Shown in pieces: positions 23,401 to 31,965 of a DNA stretch of 33,769 nt. The notes beneath the pieces are model-generated. The model made no database searches. It was given only the letters and a program-made list of their open reading frames with translations, and had not been told where the DNA came from. The DNA is taken from the NCBI GenBank assembly GCA_021806345.1, contig JAJZXP010000027.1, positions 1 through 33,769 on the forward strand, given 5' to 3'. The DNA is from Thermoplasmata archaeon (lineage in GTDB: Archaea > Thermoplasmatota > Thermoplasmata > Thermoplasmatales > Thermoplasmataceae). Numbering within the stretch: position 1 is the first letter of the stretch; every line of letters starts with the position of its first letter. A program made the translations under genes and the position numbers.

Positions 23401-23592
23401 ATGGCTAAAGGATCGACTGATTTATGCACCGACTTCTCTAATGCACTTGAAATAATTTAAATAGAATTAGAGGAATTCATAGAAAGATTCACTGATCTAA
23501 AAAACAAGGGATACGTGAGGTACTTTTCATATCATAACGTTCTTAACAAAATAATAGAGACGCCTGAAAGGAAAATGATAACTTTGAATTGA
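23401..23592 (+). pseudogene. Small relic frame with an in-frame stop
   Basis: A frame with ATG at 23401, a TAA at 23458-23460 and continued sense to TGA at 23590-23592. The second part (ELEEFIERFTDLKNKGYVRYF, then SYHNVLNKIIETPERKM) reads like real helical protein. No family is recognised. The rest of the gap 23306-23607 shows no other gene. Confidence 0.3.
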
Positions 23593-23607
23593 CAACTTTT
23601 ACCCACA

Positions 23608-25413
23608 TCAACTAGACTTATCGAGCATGGCGTAGTTCAGTTTCTTGATGCAAAGTTGGAACAGCTTCTCCCTGTACTTCTCATCGTCCGTTATGCTTTC
23701 TATTTCCATCTCTATGCTGTTCCTCCAAGACTCGAGATCCTCCTTGAACTCACGCAGCACGGATTTAAGATCTGCCGGTACGGGTATACTGTGCAAGTCT
23801 CTCAGCGCACAGTAGTAGACATATCTGGCCATGTCCGCTGTATCGTAGTATTCCTTCTTTCCGTCTATTGACACGTAGTTTCCCTCTAAATCTCTTCCTT
23901 GTGATATCTTTGAGCCCTTCCTCAGGTTTACTGTCCCTATGGCCTTTTCCACGTAGTCCTGCGGAAAATCCTTGATATTTAGGCGTGTGATTATGTCATC
24001 AGCGACCTTTGGAAGTGATACCACTTCCTTTTTGCTCGAAGTTTTGACACTCTTCGCTTTATCCAGTCTTTCCTTTACGATTCTCACCACGATGGGATAG
24101 TGTGACATCAGGAATTTATCAGGATCGTTAAATCCAAGTGCTTTAAATAGAGTTCTATCGAGTTCAAGCCTGTCCTGCTTGACTAAGTCAAGGCTGAATT
24201 CTCCCTTCATATCCCATATCTCCTCGAACACGGATCCGATCTTCCTTTTCTCCATTCTCTGCATTATGCTTTCTAGCTCACTATAGTACGGTCTCGTAAC
24301 CTCCGGGCTTGGCACTGGAAGCACCTTTAGCTCATAAGCCTTAAATTCTACTGGTGCTCCACCTCCCCCGTAATTCCTTCCGTATAGATCCGGATAAAGA
24401 TAGCTGAGAGACGAATTGAGAAACGCGTACACAGTCATGAAATCGTCTGAAAATTGCCTTCGCATCTTTCCAAAATATAGCGTGTTATCCAATAAATATT
24501 CAGTCTTTGGAAACATAAAGCAAGAGGAAAAACGTAATGGTAGTGCCATATCCGGCTGAACTACCGGCGAAAGCTTCCACCATGGATTATGGGCTTTGCA
24601 TGTAGAACCTTCTGAATATGGTTCGTCAGTCGGATTTCTCTCTCCATACTCTATATACGCAAGGCCATGTTTCTTGATCTTGCTTCTATCCGTTTCCTCT
24701 ATGAGCACTACGTATTTTTTCGTTGGATCGTTGAAGACAAGTTTCCCAGCGGATGTGAACTCCTTAGGGCTCTTTAATATTGGCCTAAGATATTCTGCCT
24801 CGATCAGATGCACAGCACCCAAGCCGTCCTTTATGAGTCTTACCCTGCTCTTCTCTCCCCTGCGCAGGCCAAAGAGCTTCTTCAGATCATCATCGCTGTA
24901 TTCGTCTGTGATGTCCGTTACATAGAAAAAGTCGTTAGCCCCTGTTGTAAAGCCCCTTTTTATGTCCATTATCTTCTCTAATGGCACCATATTCCTGTTG
25001 TTTGCGATCTCAAAAAATTCGGCCGGGCCTCTTAAATAGGGAAGAAGTTTTCCCTTCATAACGTCGTTTAGGTATATATCGCCCTGTCTGACACCTCTAA
25101 CAATTGTTACCCCATCAACTGTCTTACTATTCTCCAGTGCATCAGTTATTTTGATGGCATCATCAATATTCTTGATTATCTCCGATATCCGCTTATTGAT
25201 ACGGACGAACTTTATCACATTATTCTTCCTTGCCTCTTCGCTGTCAGTACGTTCCACAACTGTTATCACAGTATTTACCTTAGCATCCTCAAACCATCTC
25301 TCCATCGATGAATCAACGATGTACCTGATTTTGAAATACCTGTTTAGGAATTTCTTAAACTCTTGACCGTATTCAATATTCATCCACGTATCCGAACTAA
25401 GGAAGCCGACCAT
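23608..25413 (-). CDS. Type IIG-like RM enzyme, C-terminal part (after frameshift)
   Basis: 601 aa starting MVGFLSSDTWMNIEYGQEF, the part after the catalytic motif of gamma-class adenine methylases. It then carries a target-recognition region (about residues 120-380, including FLNSSLSYLYPDLYGRNYGGG and KVLPVPSPE, typical of type IIG/IIL recognition domains). A helical C-terminal region follows (about 400-601). The true start lies in the upstream frame at 25425-27029; the sense of the -1 frame continues back to about 25500. As annotated here it is a fragment without catalytic motifs. The complete enzyme would be about 1140 aa. Confidence 0.8.
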   Translation of the reverse strand: MVGFLSSDTWMNIEYGQEFKKFLNRYFKIRYIVDSSMERWFEDAKVNTVITVVERTDSEEARKNNVIKFVRINKRISEIIKNIDDAIKITDALENSKTVDGVTIVRGVRQGDIYLNDVMKGKLLPYLRGPAEFFEIANNRNMVPLEKIMDIKRGFTTGANDFFYVTDITDEYSDDDLKKLFGLRRGEKSRVRLIKDGLGAVHLIEAEYLRPILKSPKEFTSAGKLVFNDPTKKYVVLIEETDRSKIKKHGLAYIEYGERNPTDEPYSEGSTCKAHNPWWKLSPVVQPDMALPLRFSSCFMFPKTEYLLDNTLYFGKMRRQFSDDFMTVYAFLNSSLSYLYPDLYGRNYGGGGAPVEFKAYELKVLPVPSPEVTRPYYSELESIMQRMEKRKIGSVFEEIWDMKGEFSLDLVKQDRLELDRTLFKALGFNDPDKFLMSHYPIVVRIVKERLDKAKSVKTSSKKEVVSLPKVADDIITRLNIKDFPQDYVEKAIGTVNLRKGSKISQGRDLEGNYVSIDGKKEYYDTADMARYVYYCALRDLHSIPVPADLKSVLREFKEDLESWRNSIEMEIESITDDEKYREKLFQLCIKKLNYAMLDKSS

Positions 25414-25424
25414 CGATCCTTCTC

Positions 25425-27029
25425 TTAGAAAGGGGAGTAAGTAGTACCAGAAGTATACATGGAAGTCTGATCCACTGTCAGGGACGTAGAGGCATTTTTA
25501 TCTCCTTTTTCTGCAAAACCGTTCTGGCTGAGGAATTGTTTTACCTTTGTCAGCTCCTCATCCTTGTTATCCAAGTCTTCATCCCTGATATAAGGTAAGT
25601 TTCCAACAAATGCGTCTATGGGCTTAAATGACACAGCCTTTGTCTGTCCGTTTAGCAAGTTTGTCTCATTTTCGATATTCTCCTCAAACTCTGTCCTCAG
25701 TTTCGGTATAACGTTCGTGGTCTTGATGTCAAGGAAGTCCTTTTTTAGTATATTCGGATATGCAGAAGGGTTGTACATTAGCAGCTTTGACGCAAGGGCG
25801 ACCGTTGCAAGATGCGCTGGATATGCTGCTATATCGCAACCAAATATATCTTCCATAATGGCTTCACGAGTGAATTCATCGTCTTTCCCATAAAGCCTGA
25901 GCTTCAGATCGAAGGCCCTCGACAAGAAAGTGCCAGAACCACATGCCGGATCCATGACTCTCGAGTTCCTCTTCCTTATCGTGAGGGCGTTAATTAAATC
26001 GACAACGGCTATTGGTGTATAGTACTGGCCGTTGGCGTGTCTCTCCTCCGGACTTATGAGTCTGTCATATATGTTACCTAGAAGATCCTGCGTTAGGCCG
26101 CTAAAGTCATAATTTTCCAGGAAGTTTACGAGAGCCTTAACAGAGTGCAGATTCTCCTGGTCCTGAAATGGTATGAAATCCGCTTCGCTTTCCTCGAACA
26201 CCGTCTCGTAGTCTCCGGACAACTTTCTAGCAGCACTGAAGCATGAGTCAAGCTCTGCCTTCAGACCGTCTATGTCTGCCTTATTTGCATCGATCTTCTT
26301 GATAGCCGGGAACATCCTTCTGAGCACGTAGTAGAAGACGATCTTGTTTGCAAACACATAGAGGCTGTATTTCGCTATTTTTTCACGATCTGAATCATCG
26401 AAGCTAATCTTCGGTGAGTACTCCTGGTCCTTCCACCATCTCTGCAGGATCTTATTAGGTACATGCCTCTTGATGACCGATGCAGAGCTTTCGAGATGTG
26501 CATTTAGTCCTAATATGAAACTCTCGCCGAGGGGCTTGTAATAGACCTTTTTAATCCCTTCGTAAAGATCCTTTATATACAGAACGAGTTCCTGCATCTT
26601 CTTCTTTATCTCTTCCTTAACCTCATTGTCTTCAAAGACCTCGTCCCTGCTTATCTTTCTATCAAGATATACTGTATACACATCTCTGGCCATTACCGGC
26701 TTGCTGACATCGCTATTATCCCATAATATCGTCTCATTGAAGTTAGACGTGACAAAAAACCTTGGCGGCTGATTCTTGTTGCTTGCCTTAAGGAAGGCGT
26801 CCATAACCACATCGAAGTTTCGAGGTGTTTTGCCCTCTATGGTGGTTGGCCTTTTGAACTCAGCATTGCATATGAGCCTTCGTCCATGATATATGGTCAG
26901 GTCCATCCTCTTCATATTCTCGGTATGCTCTTCAACTTCGGCCTTGAAACCTTCCAGACTGTCAATGTAGCTCTTCACGTCAGCAACGATGGTTCGTTCG
27001 TCGACACTCACATCCACCCCTCCACCCAC
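25425..27029 (-). CDS. Type IIG-like RM enzyme, N-terminal nuclease and methylase part
   Basis: Residues 15-65 hold a PD-(D/E)xK nuclease (D43 in MDLTIYHGR and E57xK59 in NAEFKRP). A helical linker runs from about 100 to 300. The methylase domain has AdoMet motif I DPACGSG (360-366) and, at the catalytic motif IV position, NLPY (477-480) instead of the canonical NPPY. The frame ends at 25425 after a one-base slip near 25495. GTG start overlaps the recombinase stop by 22 bases. It would cut and methylate DNA in one chain, with specificity from the C-terminal part at 23608-25413. Broken as read, unless the slip is a sequencing error. Confidence 0.8.
   Translation of the reverse strand: MGGGVDVSVDERTIVADVKSYIDSLEGFKAEVEEHTENMKRMDLTIYHGRRLICNAEFKRPTTIEGKTPRNFDVVMDAFLKASNKNQPPRFFVTSNFNETILWDNSDVSKPVMARDVYTVYLDRKISRDEVFEDNEVKEEIKKKMQELVLYIKDLYEGIKKVYYKPLGESFILGLNAHLESSASVIKRHVPNKILQRWWKDQEYSPKISFDDSDREKIAKYSLYVFANKIVFYYVLRRMFPAIKKIDANKADIDGLKAELDSCFSAARKLSGDYETVFEESEADFIPFQDQENLHSVKALVNFLENYDFSGLTQDLLGNIYDRLISPEERHANGQYYTPIAVVDLINALTIRKRNSRVMDPACGSGTFLSRAFDLKLRLYGKDDEFTREAIMEDIFGCDIAAYPAHLATVALASKLLMYNPSAYPNILKKDFLDIKTTNVIPKLRTEFEENIENETNLLNGQTKAVSFKPIDAFVGNLPYIRDEDLDNKDEELTKVKQFLSQNGFAEKGDKNASTSLTVDQTSMYTSGTTYSPF
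25495..25499 (-). other. Frameshift site in the RM gene (A5 run, one base short)
   Basis: With one additional A in this run, the minus-strand frame reads GDKKCLYVPDSGSDFHVYFW and continues smoothly into REGSMVGFLSS of the downstream part. Without it the frame ends at 25425. The downstream frame is the one needed for homology to adenine methylases. Confidence 0.75.
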
Positions 27030-27568
27030 TTCCTCATCTCTTTTCTGTCTTCTTCCTCAAATGGAATATTCAAGTAATGCTCATACTGGGTTGTTGTGGT
27101 ATGGCCCTGGCTTAATGCAATCTGTAAAGCTCTATCCGGATAGTAGAACACAAGCCATGATTCCCATGTCTTCCTAAAAGATTTGTTGTTTATGGGAGCT
27201 CCCTCGAGGGTCCTTTTTGAGAGTCTCCTCAATTTCATGTCAAGGGCTGGGAGATCAGGCAGAGGATGAGGAACCTGGAAAAGATCAGGAAGAAGAGTCT
27301 TTCCCATATCTGATAGTCTGATTGCTCTTTCCTTCTGCTTTGCCTTCACCTTGAGCATTGAACCTCTTGGAAGAAATACGAATTTACCGTCCAACCATTC
27401 ATGATTTTCCCTGAATCTCTGCAATTCAGCATATCTCATTCCTGTGAGAAGAAGAGAAGTGCATATTCTCCTTGTATCAGGATCCATGGCATTTCTTATA
27501 ATTTCAAATTCAACTGGTCTTAGGATTCTTACCTGAAACTTTTCTGAGGATCTTACAATGGATCTCAA
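27008..27568 (-). CDS. Compact tyrosine recombinase (186 aa)
   Basis: Only the catalytic domain is present: R45 (TGMRYAEL), a Lys near 75-80, R132 in NKSFRKT at box II (the His of HxxR is replaced), GH155-156, and Y165 nine residues later. Short integrases without an arm-binding domain are known in archaea. TTG start at 27568; the stop is within the N-terminal codons of the RM gene, so both are likely one operon. This suggests that the RM module and the recombinase move together. It is distinct from the tRNA-associated integrase at the left end. Confidence 0.75.
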   Translation of the reverse strand: MRSIVRSSEKFQVRILRPVEFEIIRNAMDPDTRRICTSLLLTGMRYAELQRFRENHEWLDGKFVFLPRGSMLKVKAKQKERAIRLSDMGKTLLPDLFQVPHPLPDLPALDMKLRRLSKRTLEGAPINNKSFRKTWESWLVFYYPDRALQIALSQGHTTTTQYEHYLNIPFEEEDRKEMRKWVEGWM

Positions 27569-27574
27569 TGCACC

Positions 27575-27684
27575 TGTTAAGTTACCATCAAAACTTAACG
27601 GTTTGCATTGAATTTTTGTTTATGGCCATATGGATTCATGTAAATGGTATTTAAAGAGAGTTAAGTTTTACCACAAAAGTTAAC
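27575..27684. repeat. Cluster of GTTAAGTT-like repeats upstream of the recombinase
   Basis: Four related sites: GTTAAGTTACC (27575), AAAACTTAAC (27590-27599), GTTAAGTTTTACC (27660) and AAAAGTTAAC (27675-27684). The second and third are perfect inverted 10-mers; the first and third are near-direct copies. They lie between the divergent recombinase and the plus-strand gene at 27723. They could be operator, recombinase arm or core sites. The gap 27685-27722 also has AT-rich promoter-like sequence. Confidence 0.5.
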
Positions 27685-27722
27685 ACAAAAGGAGACTAGA
27701 AAAGTTATAAAATACAAATTAT

Positions 27723-28454
27723 ATGTATATTGTGTGCCGTGCGGAAGATATAAAGATAAAAATAAAAATTGGGCCAGAATTTGCAAGTGAAAGTACAACG
27801 GAAATATTCGGGGAAATTCAGAACAAAAATAGTAAAAATCAACCCAGTACTTTTATTGGTGTTGGTACCTCAGATTGTGACCAGTCAAGAAGCGACAGAA
27901 CAAACGATATCAATGGTCTATGGGATAAGATTCATGTAAAAGAGTTCATCAATGGATTGTTCAGGCCAAGTCTATTGTTTATTAGGGAAGCACTATCGTG
28001 CTACCAAAATGGAGCTTTTTTAGGCGCCACCATAATGTGTAGGTCGACTGTTGACTCTCTTCTTTATACATCTGTTTATTCCAGTTTTAAATCAGAAGAT
28101 TGTAGTATTGAGTATAATTTTTCAGAAAAGCAAACAAAATTTCATTCATTAGTCGATTGTGCTTATAAAATGGGATATCTGAAAGAAAATCACTTCAAGT
28201 GGCTCAAAGCAGAATTAGATCAAAAGGATCCAGAGGTTGGAATCATAAGATATAGTGGTGATCTTGTTGCCCATTATACTGAGAAAATAATCAAACGTCA
28301 AACTAAGTTACATTCTGGTCAGTCAGATAACTCAAGCCTATGGCAGGAAAGCGAGTGGATTAGTAAAGGAACATCATACGATATTCTAGACAAAACCATA
28401 GAAATTCTAGTCTACGTTAATAAGAAATACAAAGAATCAAAAGGTATCTATTGA
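27723..28454 (+). CDS. DUF4145/HEPN-like protein (243 aa)
   Basis: The helical segment LLFIREALSCYQNGAFLGA (84-102), a second helix CRSTVDSLLY, LVDCAYKMGYLKENHFKWL and IIRYSGDLVAHY (R176...H184) match the arrangement of DUF4145, a HEPN-related family with the R-x7-H signature. HEPN relatives often act as RNases in toxin-antitoxin and abortive infection systems; DUF4145 proteins are frequent in defence islands and restriction loci. The N-terminal ~75 residues are unrelated and polar. Divergent from the recombinase, over a region rich in GTTAAGTT repeats. Family call moderate. Confidence 0.6.
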   Translation: MYIVCRAEDIKIKIKIGPEFASESTTEIFGEIQNKNSKNQPSTFIGVGTSDCDQSRSDRTNDINGLWDKIHVKEFINGLFRPSLLFIREALSCYQNGAFLGATIMCRSTVDSLLYTSVYSSFKSEDCSIEYNFSEKQTKFHSLVDCAYKMGYLKENHFKWLKAELDQKDPEVGIIRYSGDLVAHYTEKIIKRQTKLHSGQSDNSSLWQESEWISKGTSYDILDKTIEILVYVNKKYKESKGIY

Positions 28455-28459
28455 TTGAG

Positions 28460-28576
28460 TTATAGGTTTAATTCAGTTTCGTTTGTCACCCACATGGCAT
28501 AGTTCCAGATTTTGTCATCCTTGAGTAATAATGAAAGAGGTAAGTTTACATTAGCTTTACAATACGAGAATGTCAT
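28460..28576 (-). CDS. Possible 38-aa protein
   Basis: A minus-strand frame MTFSYCKANVNLPLSLLLKD... ending TNETELNL, convergent with the DUF4145-like gene (stops six bases apart). It may be the remaining end of a larger gene. No family seen. From 28577 to 28624 nothing is seen. Confidence 0.3.
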   Translation of the reverse strand: MTFSYCKANVNLPLSLLLKDDKIWNYAMWVTNETELNL

Positions 28577-28624
28577 TATTAATAATCAATAATATGTTCT
28601 CTGCCCCAATGATTTTCTATAAGA

Positions 28625-29180
28625 ATGGCTCTTGAGTATTCCACCAGAGCTTACGGATTCTTTAAAATTATATATGATGAAAATGTTTATTTGACTATGT
28701 GGAGGAAAAGAAATCTGATCATTGCCTCTGCACCAAATGCAGTAGTGATTTCCGCGTCGATTGGATTTTACGAGCTTGGCCTCAACCAGGGTAAGGATAT
28801 TGGATATCAAAATGGGTTTTCCCAGGGATCAAGCTCTGTTCTTATCCAAATGGTTACTATGATTAGTTTAAAGCAGAACAGTACAGTAATAATTAATGTT
28901 CTTCCATTCTTCCTACCCTATAACGTAGCACTGGTGTATTCGTTCTAAGTGGATAATCTCCAGGGACAAAATGAAACTGTAGATATGGCCATATATGGAG
29001 TTGGGGATTCTGGAAGCCCCCCTATTGCTTTTTAACACAGGCTACGTCAACAATGATTCTGGTATTAAGCCTCTATCTGCAGAAAATATTGAACCGGAGA
29101 TAATATTCAAGGCCAACCCGAACAATAATGCGGCAGCCGTTCTTCAATTCACAAGCCCACTTCGGATAGCGTTCAATTAA
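28625..29180 (+). pseudogene. Decayed secreted or membrane-anchored protein
   Basis: Three pieces fit one broken gene. Residues 1-107 (to TAA at 28946) include a hydrophobic segment (LIIASAPNAVVISASIGFY) after basic residues, an export-type anchor. The same frame then reads VDNLQGQNETVDMAIYGVGD up to a T-run near 29030. After a one-base shift it continues NTGYVNNDSGIKPLSAENIE to TAA at 29180. The Asn/Ser/Gly-rich sequence suits an extracellular archaeal protein. Stop and slip both argue against function. Confidence 0.4.
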
Positions 29181-29232
29181 TATTCTATAGTTTTGCGATC
29201 TGATCCCTCAACGACCAATTGTTGACTTATAT

Positions 29233-29269
29233 GGGTTCCCCATGGATGCAAGGAATGCATCCGGAACCC
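29233..29269. terminator. Long stem-loop followed by T tract
   Basis: Arms GGGTTCC (29233-29239) and GGAACCC (29263-29269), with a second pair GGATGC/GCATCC (29244-29249, 29257-29262) around a 7-base loop, then TTTTACGCCCTTTT. This could end the decayed plus-strand gene or be a remnant of a mobile element. Apart from this element the 266-base gap 29181-29446 holds nothing obvious. Confidence 0.4.
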
Positions 29270-29446
29270 TTTTACGCCCTTTTCCAGGGCCTTGAACGTT
29301 TCAGTCGAACGCCAATATATTCAAACCTATAACTATTCCAGGAAAGCTCAATTTATCGCTGGACAATATGAACGCTAAGTTCTTACCCACATGAAAATCT
29401 GATGACCAAGAGTCTAAAATGAAATACAAATTAAAAATGTGGAGTT

Positions 29447-30805
29447 TTAACCTCCAGATATATCCTCCAGTGTTTTTCTGGAAGTCTTGACACCTATCAC
29501 GATAAGTGTTACAGCCCCCAGAAGAATAATAACACCTATTAGAGTTAGCCTCAGGACAAGTGAAGTCACTAAACCAAATAGAAACAATGATGCTATAACT
29601 ATACCTATTCTTCCCCAAGCGTCGGCGAAACCTGGGCCAGTGGATCTGACCGTTGTTGGGAATATCTCTGCTAGATACATGTGATAAACTGCGGCCCACG
29701 ATTGGTTAAATACATTAAACAGAAAAGCTGCTATAAGAATTGAAGCTGATGTGGGGGCAACTCCCAAAAAGATACCGAAAAATGCTGTTAAAACAGCATA
29801 TATGATCATCTGAGTTCTTCGTTCTATAGTATCACGTATAACCGTCACGACAACTGGACCAAAAAGTAGCCCGAGTGCACCGACCGCGGTATACAGTAAA
29901 GATTTCTGTATGCTAAAACCGCGCGCAACTAATATGGCTGGTACGAAAAATGATATGCTCAGCCCACCAACTAAACCAAATATAGCAATGAGGGTGGCAA
30001 GAAGCGTAGTTCTACCATAACCTGGTTCAAACAGTTTTTTGTAGGATACTCTTCGCGGTATTTCTGGAACTACCACATTGACTATGTCTGGTAATTTTCC
30101 TCCTAAATTTCTTCTGACACGGTTCTCAATAAACTCAATTTGCGATTCTGCCTTTCCGAAATCTTCTTTAATTGTAAAGTAAAATCTTGGACTTTCAGGA
30201 AGGCCAAGTCTTACTAAAAGAGCAAAAACAGCTATTATCGCACCTATTAAATATAGATATCTCCAACCAAGCACCGGAAATATTTTTATTAAAAAATACC
30301 CCAATAGTATAGCGACAGGAATACCTGCAACCAATATTATATACATTGCCCCAGTCACAAGTCCGCGAACTTTTGAGGGGGTGACTTCGCTAAGGTATGC
30401 GTAAGCTACTATCAAATCAGCCCCAATTCCTATCCCTGTCACAACTCTTGAAGCTATAAGTGACCAAGTAACTGGTGATAAAGCAGTCCAAAGTGATCCA
30501 ATGGCAATGATTATAACTGTAATCCAAAGGAACCTTCTTCTTCCAAACTTATCAGCCAAGGGCCCACCTATAAAATCACCTATAAAGTTTCCAATAAGAA
30601 CACCAGTAGTATAAAGAACATATGGAGAAGTAGAGAGATTAAACTGGCTTTTAACACTTAATGATGTAACGGTAGATGTATAAAGGCCAAACCCATCAAA
30701 GAACGTCGCAAAGCCAACGACTATTATAATGTACCACATATATCTAGAAAGTGGCAATCTTTCAATTCTCGAAACCATATATTCGAGTGTGATTTCACGT
30801 GCCAT
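29447..30805 (-). CDS. MFS transporter, sugar/organic acid porter type
   Basis: 452 aa with twelve predicted membrane helices. TM1 contains FFDGFG (D37), a feature of sugar and aromatic acid porters. The loop 2-3 signature GGPLADKFGRRR is at 80-91, PESPRFY is at about 212 after TM6, and a second half repeats the RTQMI and PTTVRSTG loop patterns. It probably imports a sugar or organic acid by proton symport in the plasma membrane. Start ATG 30805 with CATATATATAG (TATA) 17-27 bases upstream. Divergent from the isocitrate-lyase family gene, and plausibly coregulated with it. Confidence 0.85.
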   Translation of the reverse strand: MAREITLEYMVSRIERLPLSRYMWYIIIVVGFATFFDGFGLYTSTVTSLSVKSQFNLSTSPYVLYTTGVLIGNFIGDFIGGPLADKFGRRRFLWITVIIIAIGSLWTALSPVTWSLIASRVVTGIGIGADLIVAYAYLSEVTPSKVRGLVTGAMYIILVAGIPVAILLGYFLIKIFPVLGWRYLYLIGAIIAVFALLVRLGLPESPRFYFTIKEDFGKAESQIEFIENRVRRNLGGKLPDIVNVVVPEIPRRVSYKKLFEPGYGRTTLLATLIAIFGLVGGLSISFFVPAILVARGFSIQKSLLYTAVGALGLLFGPVVVTVIRDTIERRTQMIIYAVLTAFFGIFLGVAPTSASILIAAFLFNVFNQSWAAVYHMYLAEIFPTTVRSTGPGFADAWGRIGIVIASLFLFGLVTSLVLRLTLIGVIILLGAVTLIVIGVKTSRKTLEDISGG

Positions 30806-30898
30806 GATTATTCATGGCTAACATATATATAGTTTTTTGGTGAAATATAGTCAGGGATAGCTATTCTATTAAACATAACCCTTAATATTAGCTAAATC
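30806..30898. promoter_or_regulatory. Divergent promoter region, MFS transporter / lyase
   Basis: A 93-base gap. CATATATATAG at 30822-30832 suits a leaderless start of the transporter. On the plus strand CCTTAATATTAG (about 30880-30891) is a weaker box close to the lyase ATG. No strong inverted repeat is seen. Confidence 0.45.
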
Positions 30899-31834
30899 AT
30901 GTTACATATGATAGGTATGTTGAGCATTAAAGTACGCGAAAAAATAAATGCACCATCAGTTCTTAGGAAGTTTATTGAAAAAGACGAGATTATTCTGGCA
31001 CCAGGTGCGTACGACCCTCTTAGCGCTAGGATGATAGAGTTTACTGGATTCGATGTTTCCTACATAAGTGGTTTCGGGAGTTCGGGTGGGTTATTAGGGT
31101 TTCCTGACGTAGGATTAATGACAATGACGGAAATGGTGGATAATGCCAGAAACATAGCCGAAGCAATAAATATTCCAGTTATTGCAGATGGAGATACAGG
31201 CTATGGTAATCAGATTAATGTTATAAGGACGGTTCAAGAATTTGAAAAAGCAGGGGTAGCTGGCCTTCAGCTTGAGGATCAGATTTTCCCAAAGAAATGC
31301 GGACATATGATGGGAAAACAAGTTATAGCAGAAAATGAGATGGTAGAAAAGATTAAAGCAGCGAAATATTCTCAAAGAAATAGAGATTTTTTAATCGTGG
31401 CAAGGACAGATGCTATTGCAGTCGAGGGTTTGGACTCAGCTATTTCAAGGGCAAAGGCTTTCTATAAAGCTGGAGCAGATATTTTATTTGTAGAGGCTCC
31501 AGAAGAAATAAAACACATAGAAAAGATCTCTAAAGAATTAAGAGATTATCCATTGGTTTTCAACTGGGCAGAAGGCGGACGTTCTCCGAAACTCACCTTA
31601 CAAGAGCTCCAAAAATATGGGTTTAAGATTGTTATCTTTCCGGTGAGTACTCTTATGTCTGCTACAAAAGCCATGGGGAGGGTTTTAGAGAGTATTAAAA
31701 AGTATGGAACTCCAGAAAAGGTATTGAATGACCTTTACGACTTCCAAGAATTCTTGCAGTTCATCGGGTTGCCAGAGATAAACCAACTTGAAAACGAATT
31801 TGGAGTAACAGTTCAACAGAAAGAGCCAGTATGA
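30899..31834 (+). CDS. Isocitrate lyase/PEP mutase family enzyme (methylisocitrate lyase-like)
   Basis: A TIM-barrel enzyme of 311 aa with GAYDPLSARMIEFTGFD (36-52), the metal-binding DGDTGYG (97-103), LEDQ (125-128) and the signature KKCGH (132-136) with its active-site Cys. These are shared by 2-methylisocitrate lyase, oxaloacetate decarboxylase and PEP mutases. The KKCGH loop favours a C-C lyase over a phosphonomutase. It splits a 2-hydroxy/methyl tricarboxylate into a keto acid and a dicarboxylate, so it could take part in propionate or organic acid use with the divergent transporter. Start ATG 30899; ATGs at 30908 and 30917 are alternatives. Confidence 0.85.
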   Translation: MLHMIGMLSIKVREKINAPSVLRKFIEKDEIILAPGAYDPLSARMIEFTGFDVSYISGFGSSGGLLGFPDVGLMTMTEMVDNARNIAEAINIPVIADGDTGYGNQINVIRTVQEFEKAGVAGLQLEDQIFPKKCGHMMGKQVIAENEMVEKIKAAKYSQRNRDFLIVARTDAIAVEGLDSAISRAKAFYKAGADILFVEAPEEIKHIEKISKELRDYPLVFNWAEGGRSPKLTLQELQKYGFKIVIFPVSTLMSATKAMGRVLESIKKYGTPEKVLNDLYDFQEFLQFIGLPEINQLENEFGVTVQQKEPV

Positions 31835-31965
31835 AAGAGTATAAACGTTCCCAGATATTTTTAAATCAAAATGTTCATAATGTCCATTATATGGTTATTT
31901 TATAAAAATTATAATGGGTAAATTGTTGAATCTGTAACTTTTAAAACAAAAAATGGAATACTAGA
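31835..31965. other. AT-rich intergenic region
   Basis: 131 bases between convergent genes, with several T-rich runs that could terminate either transcript. No gene or strong repeat is seen. Confidence 0.4.

Noticed and set aside
29301..29699. A 132-codon minus-strand frame overlapping the MFS gene end
   Set aside because: Out-of-frame reading of the transporter 3' end, with atypical composition.
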